From Trogon surrucura (taxonomy: Eukaryota > Chordata > Aves > Trogoniformes > Trogonidae): 64,000 nucleotides of DNA. The stretch spans positions 122,683-186,682 of the forward strand of contig JAJGST010000075.1 in NCBI GenBank assembly GCA_020746105.1, given 5' to 3'. Below, piece by piece: positions 1 to 9,916 of this stretch (positions are counted from its first letter, which is position 1; the number at the start of each line of letters is the position of its first letter). The notes under the pieces were generated by a model. That model searched no databases, was not told where the DNA came from, and was given only the letters and a program-made list of their open reading frames with translations. The position numbers and the translations under genes are program-made.

Positions 1-239
1 TCAGGAACGCTCCATCAAGCACCGAACAAGCAGAGAAATAGGAATTGGGAGAGAATCGAAAAGAGTTCAGGAATTTCGACGAGCTAAAAGAACTGCTTCC
101 CTGCTTGAGGTCCCAGCCCAGGCAGACGTCGGTACTGATGGGGTCCCCATTTCCCCCCCGCCGCCGAGGGCATCCTCATCTTCTGCATGGGGCAGAACCG
201 TGCGTACGGATCTTGTTATTATTTTATACTGATAATTAA
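1..239. other. Left edge, nothing recognised
   Basis: No convincing coding exon, RNA gene or repeat is visible before the GC-rich block begins. Short open frames here show no family resemblance. Confidence 0.5.
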
Positions 240-700
240 ATTATTTATTACCACGGGTGTCCCTCGTGTTGCGGCAGGTTCCTGCTGCAGGCAGCCTCTA
301 CCTTCCCTCCTCTCAGCTCCCCCGGGGGCAATTTCTCTCCCGATTTTCGACCCTGGGAGCTGCCGCGGGGGAGGCAGCGGCCGCCACCAGAGGTTTCTCC
401 CCGCAGCCAGGGCAGGCTCCCCTCGCCACAGCCCCACCAGCCCCGGCAGAACCGGCCGACGGTCCCACCCACGCCACGATTGGCCCCGGGCTCCGCCACC
501 GCCACATCCCGGAGCCTCGGGCGCCACCAGCACCGAGTGCCCCTACCCGGGATTCCTCGAAAGCCCCGGGCAGGGCAATCCTGGCCCAGGGCGAGCAGTC
601 GCTGGGAGGTCTCGGAGCGCAGCCGGAGCTGCTGCAAACCGCAGCGCCCAGAGAAAAGTCGAGCGGAGTTAAACTGCGCTGGACGAGCCCCCCGGGGCCG
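240..700. promoter_or_regulatory. CpG-rich block, copy A of a duplicated 5' segment
   Basis: This stretch is very rich in C, G and CpG. Its part from about 420 to 640 matches 8490-8690 closely, including the shared wording CAGGGCGAGCAGTC and the CCACGA..GGCCCCGGG stretch. The likeliest reading is a duplicated promoter or first-exon region belonging to the zinc-finger unit that was multiplied here. An ATTGG (inverted CCAAT) lies near 479. No splice-supported coding exon was found. The duplication is seen directly; the promoter role is inferred. Confidence 0.45.
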
Positions 701-904
701 CTCCACTCCTCCTGTGCCCGGGGGGCGGAAACACGGCAGCGGCCGGGGCCCTCGGGGACACCGATGGGTGGGGACACCGGGAGCGGCGATGGGGACATGG
801 GAACATGGGATGGGGACAACCCAAAGAGCTGTGACAGGGACTTTGTGAGCTGGGAGGGGTGAGCGCGGCCTCCAGGCAAATCCCTGTTGCCCGACGGGTG
901 ACCA

Positions 905-1160
905 CGTTGACAGGACACAGAGTTTAAATAAATCCACTACAGAGAAAAATTCCAGAGAGTCCCGTTTCCTCAGGCACACCTCTGCCCCTCCCACATCCCA
1001 TCCTGACGGGATAAAACATGTGAGATTTTGGGGAGGATTGGGAGCTCTTTTGTCGCTGATCCCGCTGGGCTGCAGGAGATCCCTGCCGGCTGTGCTGGAG
1101 GCGTGGGACGAGGATCCTTTCCCTCGGCACTGAGAGCCCTTCCCTGAGAAAGGGCCGGCA
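905..1160 (+). repeat. Relic of a zinc-finger gene 3' UTR (third copy)
   Basis: This segment is a diverged copy of the 3' UTR that follows both zinc-finger genes below (3560-3790 and 7140-7380). Shared marks are the AATAAA at 927-932 followed by TCCACTAC, the stretch TTTCCTCAGGCACACCTCTG and the phrase ending in ACTGAGAGCCCT. The order differs: here the AATAAA comes before the CCTCAGGCA block, whereas in the two genes it comes after. It shows that the array once had, or received part of, a third unit. Confidence 0.55.
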
Positions 1161-2303
1161 GTGGGGGGCTCCGGCCGGGCTCCCCTCAGCACCCCCGGGA
1201 TCCCCGGGGACTCCAGCCCGGCTCGGGGAGCGGAGGGTCCCGGGGCGGGACCCTCCGCGCAGCCCCGGGAGCGGCCGGAGCGATCCCCGCGTGGTTTCGG
1301 GGGGCGGCAGCGCCCGCAGGTACCGGGGGGTTCCCCGGGCAGGATACGGGGTGGGGGTGCTGGGCCCTTCCCCGTGGAGTGTGGGGGAACCCAGGGCAGC
1401 ACCCGCAGGGACCTGAGTGGGGGTCCCGGGCAGCATCTGGAGATAATGGGGGACCCCGGGGCAGCGCCCGGAGGGACTGGGGGGGTGTCCCAAGCAGCGA
1501 CCGTGGGGAAAAGGGTCCAGGCAGCCCCCACGGGTAAGGGGGTAGTGTTGGGAGGGGGTGATGAAGAAGGACCCCCCAGCCCAGCTCCTTGCTGCTCTGT
1601 GCTAGGTAGTCGCACGTTTGGGGCGGGGCACGGGTGCCCATCGCTGGCTGGGGTCTCCCTGCATGGCCTCGCCTCTAAATAACGCCCCGGATGAGACCGA
1701 ATATCCTCACCCCCCAAAAAACCCAACCTGTGGAGGCTATGGAACACGCTCAACTGCATGTGGTTCCCCTGAGGCACCATGGGCTGGCTGTGGCCAGTGG
1801 GGTTTCTTGGGAGGTGGGTGGCTACAGGGTGAGAAGCTCCTCAAAGGTCAGTGTGTCCCCAATGCCATGGCCCAACCAACCAGGGCCTCTCTGATAAATT
1901 GTGGAAGAGGAGAAAACTGTGCTGGGCCAATTCCTTTGTGTTGGGGAGGGCTTTAGTTCTTGGATGGGAAGGGGATGGTGAGAGGAGTAACCATGTGGAC
2001 CTGAAACAGGGGAGGAGGCTGGAGCAGAGGTTCCCCAGCCCCCCACAGCCCAGGACCAGGTCCATGGTGGAGCAGACCCTTGCCTGAGCCCATGGAGGAG
2101 CAAGATAAATCACTGTGTTTTTTCCCAATTTCTCTGTTTTTAAAGGACCGGTGTGGTTCAGGACTAGCAGGTGGCTAAACCCCCCAGGGCTGCTTGCTTG
2201 CCTCTAGAAAGGCTCCAGCAGTTGGGCAGCACTGTACTGGTTGGTGCTGGTGGAGGTGGCTGCTCTTAACACAGATCAGATGAGCCTGTTTGTCTCCCAA
2301 CAG
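1161..2303. other. GC-rich upstream region of zinc-finger gene 1, no exon resolved
   Basis: The first part is made of G-rich runs with CCCGGG and GGGGACC words and could be promoter or intron. From about 1690 onward base use is more balanced. Any 5' exon of zinc-finger gene 1 should lie here or to the left, but no KRAB, SCAN or BTB-like sequence was recognised. Open frames in the G-rich part exist on both strands and are most simply explained by base composition. Confidence 0.4.
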
Positions 2304-3551
2304 CTGAGGAGCCCGAGGGTGGGAAGAAGAAGGGTCCTAAGCCATGAAAAGGTCAGGGTGAAGGTGGAAGAAGCCAGAGAGGAGCCCCAGAACATCGAGG
2401 TGGAAATGGCCCATGAAGTTCAATGTGAGGATGATGATGAGCAAAGGATCCGAGAAGAAGTCTTGCTTCAGAGAAGACCCTGCAAAGGGTCGCATGCTGA
2501 AAACCAGCCAGAAGCTGGACCCCAACCAAAGAGTGGCTTCAAACAGAAGGGGCACACCTGTGGGGACTGCCAGAAGACCTTCACGAGGAAGAGCAGCCTG
2601 ATCTGTCACCAACGCGTCCACACAGGAGAGAAGCCCTTCAAGTGTCTAGAGTGTGGGCAGAGCTTCACGTGGCGCTCAACCTTCACCAAACACCGAGGCA
2701 TCCACAAAGCAGAGAAGCCCATCAAGTGTCTGGAATGCGGGAAGAGCTTCATTTGGCGCTCGGACCTCATCGAACACCAACGCATCCACACAGGAGAGAA
2801 GCCCTTCAAGTGTCTGGAATGCGGGAAGAGCTTCAGTTGGCGCTCAGCCCTCCACAAGCACCAACGCATCCACACAGGAGAGAAGCCCTTCAAGTGCCTG
2901 GAGTGCGGGAAGAGCTTCATTGGGAGCGCCAACCTCCTGCAGCACGGGTTGTTGCACACCAGGGAGATGCCCTTTACCACATGTGGGAAACGCTTTCCAA
3001 GGCATTCAAGCCTCATTGAACACCAACGTCTCCACACGGGACAGAAGCTGTATGCCTGTCCCCACTGCAAGGAGACCTTCCAATGGAGCTCTGATCTAGT
3101 CAGGCATCTGCAAGCCCTTCACGATGGTGAGGCCTTGGAGAGGGCGTAGCATGAGATTACCCCTGCCTTGGTGGGGCTATTGGTTGGGATGGGCAGCAGA
3201 AGTGTGTGGTGGGGCTGTGTTGAGGTTCCACTGGGAACCCTACTCTGGCTCTGCCCCACTTGCATTACCCCAACAGATCCTGGGGTTTCTCCTCCATCCT
3301 TCATGGTGGAGGTCCTGTTGGTGCCATGGCTTTGTCTTTCTCCAGCAGACACTGAGAGCACCCAGCTGAAGCCAGAACCAGCCCCCCAGGTGCTGGAGGA
3401 GAAGCTGGAGCACAAGGAGGAGCAGAGCCCAGCTGGAGAAGGGGATGGCGTGAGGACTCCCCCAGCAGCCACAAGCAAGCAAATCACCATAACTGGTGTG
3501 TTCTCCATCAAAAAATTAGAAAAATTAGTAGGGGGCACCCAGGAAACATAG
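2304..3551 (+). CDS. C2H2 zinc-finger protein 1 (finger exon plus C-terminal exon)
   Basis: Probable nuclear DNA-binding protein of the Kruppel-like C2H2 class. The finger exon begins after acceptor CCCAACAG at 2304 and ends at 3126 before GTGAGG; the last exon starts at 3349 after TCCAGCAG and stops at 3551. The join is in phase (G plus AC makes Asp). An acidic leader of about 75 residues (many E, K, D) precedes seven fingers with TGEKPF linkers. Finger 6 has lost the residues holding its first Cys (PFTTCGKRF) and cannot bind zinc normally. The C-terminal exon encodes an E/K/P-rich tail ending LVGGTQET. If the intron is retained, translation stops at 3149 instead. No 5' exon or effector domain was found, so the N-terminus is incomplete. 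The closest analogy is the group of zinc-finger genes near the avian MHC; that link is inference. Confidence 0.7.
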
Positions 3552-4050
3552 GGGGAAATCTCATCACTGCACCCAAGAGAAACATTCTGGATAGTCCAGT
3601 CTCCTCAGGCATACCTCTGCCCCCCACGCCCCATCCCATCCTTAGGGGGTAAAAACTGTAAGATTCTGGGCAGAATTTGGAGAAGATTTTCCAACAACCC
3701 AGCTGGACTGTAGGAGATTCTTCCCAATTATCTGAGATGTCAGATTTTCCCTGGGACTGAGAACCCTGACCTGGGAGAGGGTGACTGAGACACCCAGGTG
3801 CTATTTGAGCACCCTTTGTTATTGTTAATATCTCCCATGTTTTTCTGACCTGTATTAGTACATCTCCAGGAATCACTTATGGTTTGTAACAATAGATCCT
3901 GTGTATTGGGTCGTGGGGTGTTTTTGAGTTGCAATAGTGCATCCTTCCACTTGCAGCAGTGACATCTTGGACCTGTGAGTGAAGTTAAAATAAATCACTA
4001 GTTTGAACCTCGAGGTGAGGTCTCTGTTGTTAAACCTCTTGTTAAAACTC
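3160..4050 (+). repeat. Tandem segmental duplication, unit B (partner 6505-7640)
   Basis: The intron end, C-terminal exon, stop codon, 3' UTR and poly(A) region here recur almost base for base at 6505-7640, with a ~230-base extra stretch in the second copy between about 6560 and 6800. The C-terminal exons differ at only a few positions. A run of TTGTTAAAC words at 4020-4085 follows unit B only. Confidence 0.8.
3989..3994 (+). promoter_or_regulatory. Poly(A) signal of zinc-finger gene 1
   Basis: AATAAA, about 440 bases after the stop codon, in a segment conserved between the two zinc-finger units (second copy at 7584-7589). Confidence 0.5.
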
Positions 4051-4096
4051 TTGTTAAACTTCTCTTGTTAAACTTCTTGTTACAACTAAAGAAAAT

Positions 4097-7000
4097 ACAC
4101 AAGTGTGGGGACAGCCAGAAGATCTTCACGTGCACAAGCAGCCTGATCTGTCACCAGCAGGTCCACCTGGGAGAGAAGCCCTTCAGGTGCCCAGAGTGCG
4201 GGAAGAGCTTGTCAACAGCAGGAGCCTCCAGCATCACGGGATGACGCACACACAGGAGAAACCCTTTCTCTGCACCACGTGCGGGAAGAGCTTCACCTTG
4301 TACTCCCGCCTTGTCAACCACCAACGCATGCACACAGGAGAGAAGCCCTTCAGGTGCCTGAATTGTGGGAAGAGCTTCACCTGGCACTCCAGCCTTATCA
4401 AGCACCAACGCATCCACACAGGAGAGAAGCGCTTTGCGTGCTTGGAGTGCGGGAAGAGCTTCACCTGGCACTCCAGCCTTATCAAGCACCACCGCATCCA
4501 CACCGGAGAAAAGCCCTACAAGTGCCTGGAGTGTGGGCAGAGCTTCGCCTGGCGCCACGTCCTTGTCAACCACCAGAGCACCCACACTGGAGGGAAACCC
4601 GTCAGCTGCCTGGAGTGTGGGAAGAGCTTTCGCTTGTGCTCAACCCTGAACCAGCACCAACGCATCCACACTGGAGAGAAGCCCTACACGTGCCAGGAGT
4701 GTGGGAAGGGTTTTGCAAAAAGCACAGCCCTCCTGTATCATGAGATGACGCACACCAAGGAGAAGCCCTTTCACTGCACCACATGTGGGAAAAGCTTCCG
4801 TTTACACTTTTACCTTGTCAAGCACCAACAGATCCACACAGGAGAGAAGCCGTTCGCCTGCCCCCACTGCGACAAGACCTTCCGAAGGAGGTATCTTCTC
4901 TTCAGGCATCAGCAATCCCACCACAACGGTGAGTACATGCAGTGGGTGTGTCATGAACTGGCCTCTGCCTTGGTGGGGCTGTGGGTGGGTGTTGGGGTTG
5001 AAGCCCAAGGAGATGACAACACCACCACGGGGCCCCTGATTGCCCCGAGTGCACCTTGGTGGGACAGGGAGGAGAAAATGTGACCAAAAATGTGAGTCTG
5101 GCTGGAGGCCTGTGTCTAGTGGGGTCCCTCAGGGGTCAGTGCTGGGGCCGGTGCTGTTCAATATCTTCATCAATGACCTGGACGAGGGATCAGAGAGCGC
5201 TGTCAGCAAGTTTGGTGGTGACATGAAACTGGGAGGGGTGGCTGAGACCCCAGCAGGCTGTGCTGCCATTCAGAGAGACCTGGACAGGCTGGAGGGCTGG
5301 GCGGGGAGAAATCTTACGAAGTTCAGCAAGGGCAAGTGTAGAGTTTTGCACTTTGGAAAGAACGACCCCATGTGCCAGCACAGGTTGGGGCCTGCCCTGC
5401 TGGAGAGCAGCGCAGGGGAAAGGGACCTGGGGGGTGCTGGTGGGCAGCAGGATGGCCATGAGCCAGCAGTGTGCCCTCGTGGGCAAGAAGGCCAAGGGCA
5501 TCCTGGGGTGTGTTAGAAGGGGAGTAGCCAGTAGGTGGAGAGAGGCCCTCCTGCCCCTCTGCTCTGCCCTGGTGAGGCCACATCTGGAATCTTGTGTCCA
5601 GTTCTGGGCCCCTCAGCTCCAGAGGGACAGGGAACTGCTGGAGAGAGTCCAGCGCAGCCCCAGGGATGATGGAGGGAGTGGAACATCTCCCTGGTGAGGA
5701 AAGGCTGAAGGAGCTGGGGCTCTTTAGCTTGGAGAAGAGGAGGCTGAGGGGTGACCTCATTCATGTTTATAAATATGTCAAGGGGGAGTGTCAGAAGGAC
5801 GGAGCCAGGCTTTTCTCAGCGGCGTCCATTGACAGGACAAGGGGCAATGGGTGCAAGCTGGAACATAGGAGGTTCCATAAAATATTGGAAAAAACTTTTT
5901 CACAGTGAGGGTGCCAGAGCCCTGGCCCAGGCTGCCCAGGGAGGGTGTGGAGTCTCCTGCTCTGGAGGGATTCAAAACCTGCATGGACACGTTCCTGTGC
6001 GCTCTGCTGTAGGTGATCCTGCTCTGGCAGGGGGCTGATCTTTGAGGTCTGTTCCAACCTCTAACATTCTGTGATTCTGTGATTCTGTGAAAGGCTGGAG
6101 GGTTCACAGGGAGGGCTCACTCACCACCTGTGTCCAGGGGCAGAGTCAACCTGGGTGAAAAAATCGATTTACTTTGAACAACAAACCCATCAATTTACCA
6201 ATCAGAGCAGGATAATTAGAAATGAATGCAGGTTTTAAAACACCTCCCCCACTCCTCTCCTCCAGTGCAGGGGGACAGGGAACAGGGTTTGGGGTCAGTC
6301 CATCACACACTGTCCCTGCTGCTCCGTGCTACTCACGGGAGGGCTCCTCACACTCCTCCCCTGCTCCAGCGTGGGGTCCCTCCCAGGGGAGACAGTCCTG
6401 CATGAACTGCCCCAATGTGAGTCCATCCCATGGGCTGCAGGTGCTCACCTGCCCCACTGTGGACTTATGTCAGCTGCACTTTTAGGGATGGACATCTCCT
6501 GCCGTGGTGGAGCTGTGGTTGGGATGGGCAGCAGAAGCGTGTGGTGGGGCTGTGTTGGGGTTCCTGCTCCCAGCGTGGCAGCAGTGATGGGGTGGGAGAT
6601 GTCCCTGGGGATGGATTTGCTCTGTCCCCAGCTTGGGTTGGTCTGTCGGTGGGGATAGTCCTGCTCTGAGCAGGATGTTCCCAGCTGAAGGAACTGCACT
6701 GGAAGCAGCTCCTCCATGCAGGGGGATTTCATGGATTGGTGAGAGCAAAGGGTCTCCAAGAACACATCCCAGGTTCATTTGTGGGCACGGAGGCCCCTCT
6801 TCATGTGTCCTCCACTGGGAACCCTGCTCTGGCTCTTCCCACTTGCATTACCCCAACAGATCCTGGGGTTTCTCTTCCATCCTTGATGGTGGAGGTCCTG
6901 TTGGTGCCATGGCTTTGTCTTTCTCCAGCAGACACTGAGAGCACCCAGCTGAAGCCAGAACCACCTGCCCAGGTGCTGGAGGAGAAGCTGGAGCACAAGG

Positions 7001-7134
7001 AGGAGCAGAGCCCAGCTGGAGAAGGGGATGGTGTGAGGACTCCCCCAGCAGCCACAAGCAAGCAAATCACCATAACTGGTGTGTTCTCCATCAAAAAATT
7101 AGAAAAATTAGTAGGGGGCACCCAGGAAACATAG
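4097..7134 (+). CDS. C2H2 zinc-finger protein 2 (CR1 in its intron; 5' end damaged)
   Basis: Paralogue of the gene to its left. The finger exon ends at 4928 before GTGAGT and joins in phase to the C-terminal exon 6932-7134, a near-identical copy of 3349-3551. Eight fingers with intact C2H2 spacing lie between about 4270 and 4925. Upstream, one finger reads CGDS where CxxC is expected, and the next is interrupted by a one-base loss near 4210 (AAGAGCTT for AAGAGCTTC). From the Met at 4103 the frame runs straight into the intact fingers, bypassing the damaged ones, so a shortened protein is possible. The acidic leader of gene 1 is missing, and TTGTTAAAC repeats stand in its place. The ~2-kb intron is longer than in gene 1 largely because of the CR1 at 5094-6090. 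It may be functional or a recent pseudogene. Confidence 0.6.
5094..6090 (+). mobile_element. CR1 LINE, 5'-truncated (RT C-terminal half and 3' end)
   Basis: Encodes [17 protein letters not shown], the CR1 reverse-transcriptase core, then the CR1 C-terminal region ([13 protein letters not shown]) and the 3' tail with three ATTCTGTGA-type units. The catalytic FADD box reads FGGD. Reading is interrupted after LLERVQ by a 2-nt shortening also present in the copies at 13075 and 58273. It lies in the intron of zinc-finger gene 2, same strand. Confidence 0.93.
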
Positions 7135-7640
7135 GGGGAAATCTCATCACTGCACCCAAGAGAACCATTCTGGATAGTCCAGTCTCCTCAGGCATACCTC
7201 TGCCCCCCACGCCCCATCCCATCCTTAGGGGGTAAAAACTGTAAGATGCTGGGCAGAATTTGGAGAAGGTTTTCCAGCAATCCAGCTGGATGGACTGTGG
7301 GAGATTCTTCCCCCTTATCTGAGATGTCAGATGAGGGTATTTACTCTGGGACTGAGAACTCTGACCTGGGAGAGGGTGACTGAGACACCCGGGTGCTATT
7401 TGAGCACCCTTTGTTATTGTTAATATCTCCCATGTTTTTCTGACCCGTATTAGTACATCTCCAGGAATCACTTAAGGTTTGTAATAATAGATCCTGTGTA
7501 TTGGGTCGTGGGGTGTTTTTGAGTTGCAATAGTGCATCCTTCCACTTGCAGCAGTGACATCTTGGACCTGTGAGTGAAGTTCAAATAAATCACTAGTTTG
7601 AACCTCGAGGTGAGGTCTCTGTTGTTAAACTTCGATCTCG
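6505..7640 (+). repeat. Tandem segmental duplication, unit C
   Basis: Second copy of the 3160-4050 segment, carrying the C-terminal exon, 3' UTR and AATAAA of zinc-finger gene 2. It continues into GTCTCTGTTGTTAAAC as in unit B and then diverges. Confidence 0.8.
7584..7589 (+). promoter_or_regulatory. Poly(A) signal of zinc-finger gene 2
   Basis: AATAAA about 450 bases after the stop codon, in the same context as the signal at 3989-3994. Confidence 0.5.
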
Positions 7641-7671
7641 CTGAACTCCTATAAGACAAAAGAAAGGGGGA

Positions 7672-8078
7672 AGGGATGGGAAGCACGGTTCAGTGGTGGA
7701 CCTGGCGGTGTTGGGTTAATGGTCGGACTCGATGATCTTAAAAGTCCTTTTCCAAAGCGATTCTGTGATTCTGCCACCAAAATCGGGAACAAAACTCCTT
7801 CAGGTCGGGCTGAGCTTTAACAAACGGGCGTCGCTTTATCCTGTACAGGGGATAGGAGTAATCTCTGCCCCTGATGTGTCCCCCGGGGTCTTGTATCTCT
7901 CACGTAGGTGTTGAATTGTCTGCAGTAATCAGGAATATTCAGTCAGTTTCCGGGAGCTAATTATCCTACTGGATCATTCCATAGCATCCAATCCTGGGGC
8001 TTGGATCTCCTGGGGGACTTCTGGTGGGGTCTCTGATGGTCTCCAGCAGTCTCTGGTGGTCTTTAGGAGAGGAACTCA
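7672..8078 (+). repeat. Inverted repeat, left arm
   Basis: Reverse-complement match to 9383-9789 over about 400 bases. Landmarks shared by both arms are GGAAGCACGGTTCAGTGGTG, TTGGGTTAATGGTCGGACTC, GGCGTCGCTTTATCC (approximately) and TCATTCCATAGCATCCAA. The outer end resembles a CR1 3' tail (GACTCGATGATCTTAAAAGT followed by GATTCTGTGATTCTG). The inner parts are not recognised. Confidence 0.85.
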
Positions 8079-9127
8079 GGGGTTGCCCTGAGCGGGGGGT
8101 GTCCCCACAGGGGTGGCCTCGCACTCACTCAGATTTCCTCTCCGTGTCCTTTGGTTGGGATCCCCTGGGTGGGGGCGTGTCCCGCCCACCTGGAGACTCG
8201 GGGGCTCCGCGACATTCCCGTTGCTGGAGAAAAAACCGTTCCGAAACCCCGGCGCCACCGCACACGGCAAAGTGGGATCTGTTCGCACCGAGCAGGGTCT
8301 CACACCTGAGGGATCGGAGATATCGGCAGAGCCTCCCCGGAGCCAGGCTGGGGGGCAGTTTCACCAGCACAGCTCTAATCCTCCTGGTGGCGGGTGGCGG
8401 GGAACGGCTGCGGCGGGGCGGGGGACACACGAGAGGACTCGGGGCACACGTTCGGGCCCAAGAGGGGGGCGATCCCGCCGGGATCCCCTCGCCACAAGCC
8501 TCCCAGCCCCAGCAGAACCGGCCGCCGGACCCCACCCGCGCCACGACCGGCCCCGGGCGCCGCCGCCGCCGAACCTCGGAGCTCCGGACGCTGCCGCCGG
8601 CGGACACCGACCCCGAGTCCCAGCCCCGGGCAGGGCAGTCCCGGCCCAGGGCGAGCAGTCACTGGGAGGTGTCGGAGCGCAGTCGGAGGTGGGGGGCAGA
8701 CAGGGGTGAGGGGCCCAGGGGTGGGCTGCGAGGATGGGTGGCGGTCCCGGGGGAGCAAATCGGCGCGGGGAAGGGACTGGAGGGGATGCGGGGGAGAGAG
8801 AAATGTCCAGGGGAGGGATCCTGGTGCTGAGGAATGCAGAGCCGGGGAGGGTCTGGGGGTCAGAGGTGGGGAGAGCTGTCTTGGTGCCTGGGGCTGGGGG
8901 GGTCCAATGTCTGCCAGAGTCCTGGGGAGGGGGACTGGAGGTCTCGGGGTGGTCCTTGTGCCCACGTAGGGGGTCCCTGTCCCCAGGAAAGGGAGTCCAG
9001 GGGGATCCTGGTGCCCAGTGAAGGAGGGACCAGTGGTCGGGCATCAAGAGGAGTCAAGTGGAAGGGGAGGGGGTGTCCCGGGAAAAGCGGGTCCCAGTGC
9101 CAGGAAAGGGGCTCCAGAGATCCTGAC
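8079..9127. other. GC-rich core between the inverted repeats, including CpG copy B
   Basis: 8490-8690 is a diverged duplicate of 420-640. The remainder is C-rich on the - strand and resembles the G/C-rich first introns of avian MHC class I genes, fitting the signal exon at 9128-9197. On the - strand, where class I alpha-1, alpha-2 and alpha-3 exons should follow, none was seen. Confidence 0.4.
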
Positions 9128-9197
9128 CGCTCGCCGCCCCGCCGAGGGTCCCCAGCAGCAGCCCCAGCACCAGCGCCCGGCCCGGGCCCGGCCCCAT
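9128..9197 (-). CDS. MHC class I-like signal-peptide exon (orphan exon 1)
   Basis: On the - strand an ATG at 9197 opens a 23-residue peptide starting MGPGPG, with a hydrophobic core LVLGLLLG and ending GGAAS, then one base and a GT at 9127-9126. Length, the leucine core, the GGAAS end and the phase-1 donor match exon 1 of bird MHC class I heavy chains, whose product enters the ER to present peptides. The SXY-like promoter lies 100-160 bases upstream. No alpha-domain exon follows on this strand in the window, so this is a truncated gene or a solo promoter plus first exon. The donor reads GTCAGG rather than GTGAG. Other secreted proteins could start similarly, so the family call is moderate. 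Confidence 0.4.
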
Positions 9198-9298
9198 CGC
9201 GCTGCTCCGCTCCGCTCCGGATCCGGACCCGCGACCTTCGTTCGCTCCGAATTAGGACCCGTCACAAGTCCCGCCCACGGCACCCAACAGCCCCCGCG

Positions 9299-9354
9299 AT
9301 TGGCTCCGCCATCCTCCCGCCAGCCAATGGCAGCCTGATCCGTCTCTGACGTCA
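9299..9354 (-). promoter_or_regulatory. CRE/X2-box and CCAAT/Y-box promoter module
   Basis: Read on the - strand, a perfect TGACGTCA (9347-9354) is followed about 18 bases later by ATTGGC (complement of CCAAT at 9324-9328) and then by a second CCAAT (complement of ATTGG at 9299-9303). An X2 box followed by a Y box at this spacing is the known SXY core of MHC class I and II promoters, bound by CREB/ATF with RFX and by NF-Y. Individual boxes also occur in ordinary CpG promoters, so the meaning rests on the arrangement and on the signal exon just downstream. Confidence 0.5.
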
Positions 9355-9382
9355 CCGGGCGACGGGGAGGGGCCGTGGGCGA

Positions 9383-9789
9383 GGACCTCTCCTAAAGACA
9401 CCGGAGACGGCTGGAGACCGCCAGAGACCCCCCCGAAGCCCCCCAGGAGATCCAAGCCTCATGCTTGGATGCTATGGAATGACCCAGTAGGATAATGAGC
9501 TCCCGGAAACTGAATGAATATTCATGATTATTGCAAACACTCCACCGCCTTCGTGTGTGATGGAGGTACAGAAGCTTCCCCGGTGCAAGACCTGTCGGAC
9601 ACATCAGGGGCAGAGATTACTCCTATCCCTGGTACCGGATAAAGTGACGCCCGTTTGTTAAAGCTCAGCGCAACCTGAAGGAGTTTCATTCCTGATTTCA
9701 GTGGCAGAATCACAGAATCGCTTTGGAAAAGGACTTTTAAGATCATCAAGTCCGACCATTAACCCAACACCACTGAACCGTGCTTCCCT
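9383..9789 (-). repeat. Inverted repeat, right arm
   Basis: Partner of 7672-8078 in opposite orientation. Small indels separate the arms (for example, GGACCTGGCGGTG is present only in the left arm), so they are not freshly copied. Confidence 0.85.
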
Positions 9790-9916
9790 ACCCTCTCTCT
9801 TTCCCTTTCCTCTTTCCCTTTCCTACCTTCCTTCCTTCCCTCTGTCCCTCCTTCCTTTCCTTCTTTCTTCCCTTTCCTACCTCCTTCCATCTGTCCCTTT
9901 CCTCTTTCCCTTTCTT
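9783..9916 (+). repeat. Pyrimidine-rich low-complexity tract
   Basis: Nearly pure C/T (CCTTTCC, CTTCC and CTCTTT words) joining the inverted repeat to the truncated 3' side of the antisense CR1. A candidate for triplex-like structure. Confidence 0.8.

Noticed and set aside
248-1780. A 510-codon - strand gene
   Set aside because: P/G/R/S-rich throughout with no domain; the open frame follows from high GC and few stop-forming words. It overlaps the duplicated CpG block and UTR relic.
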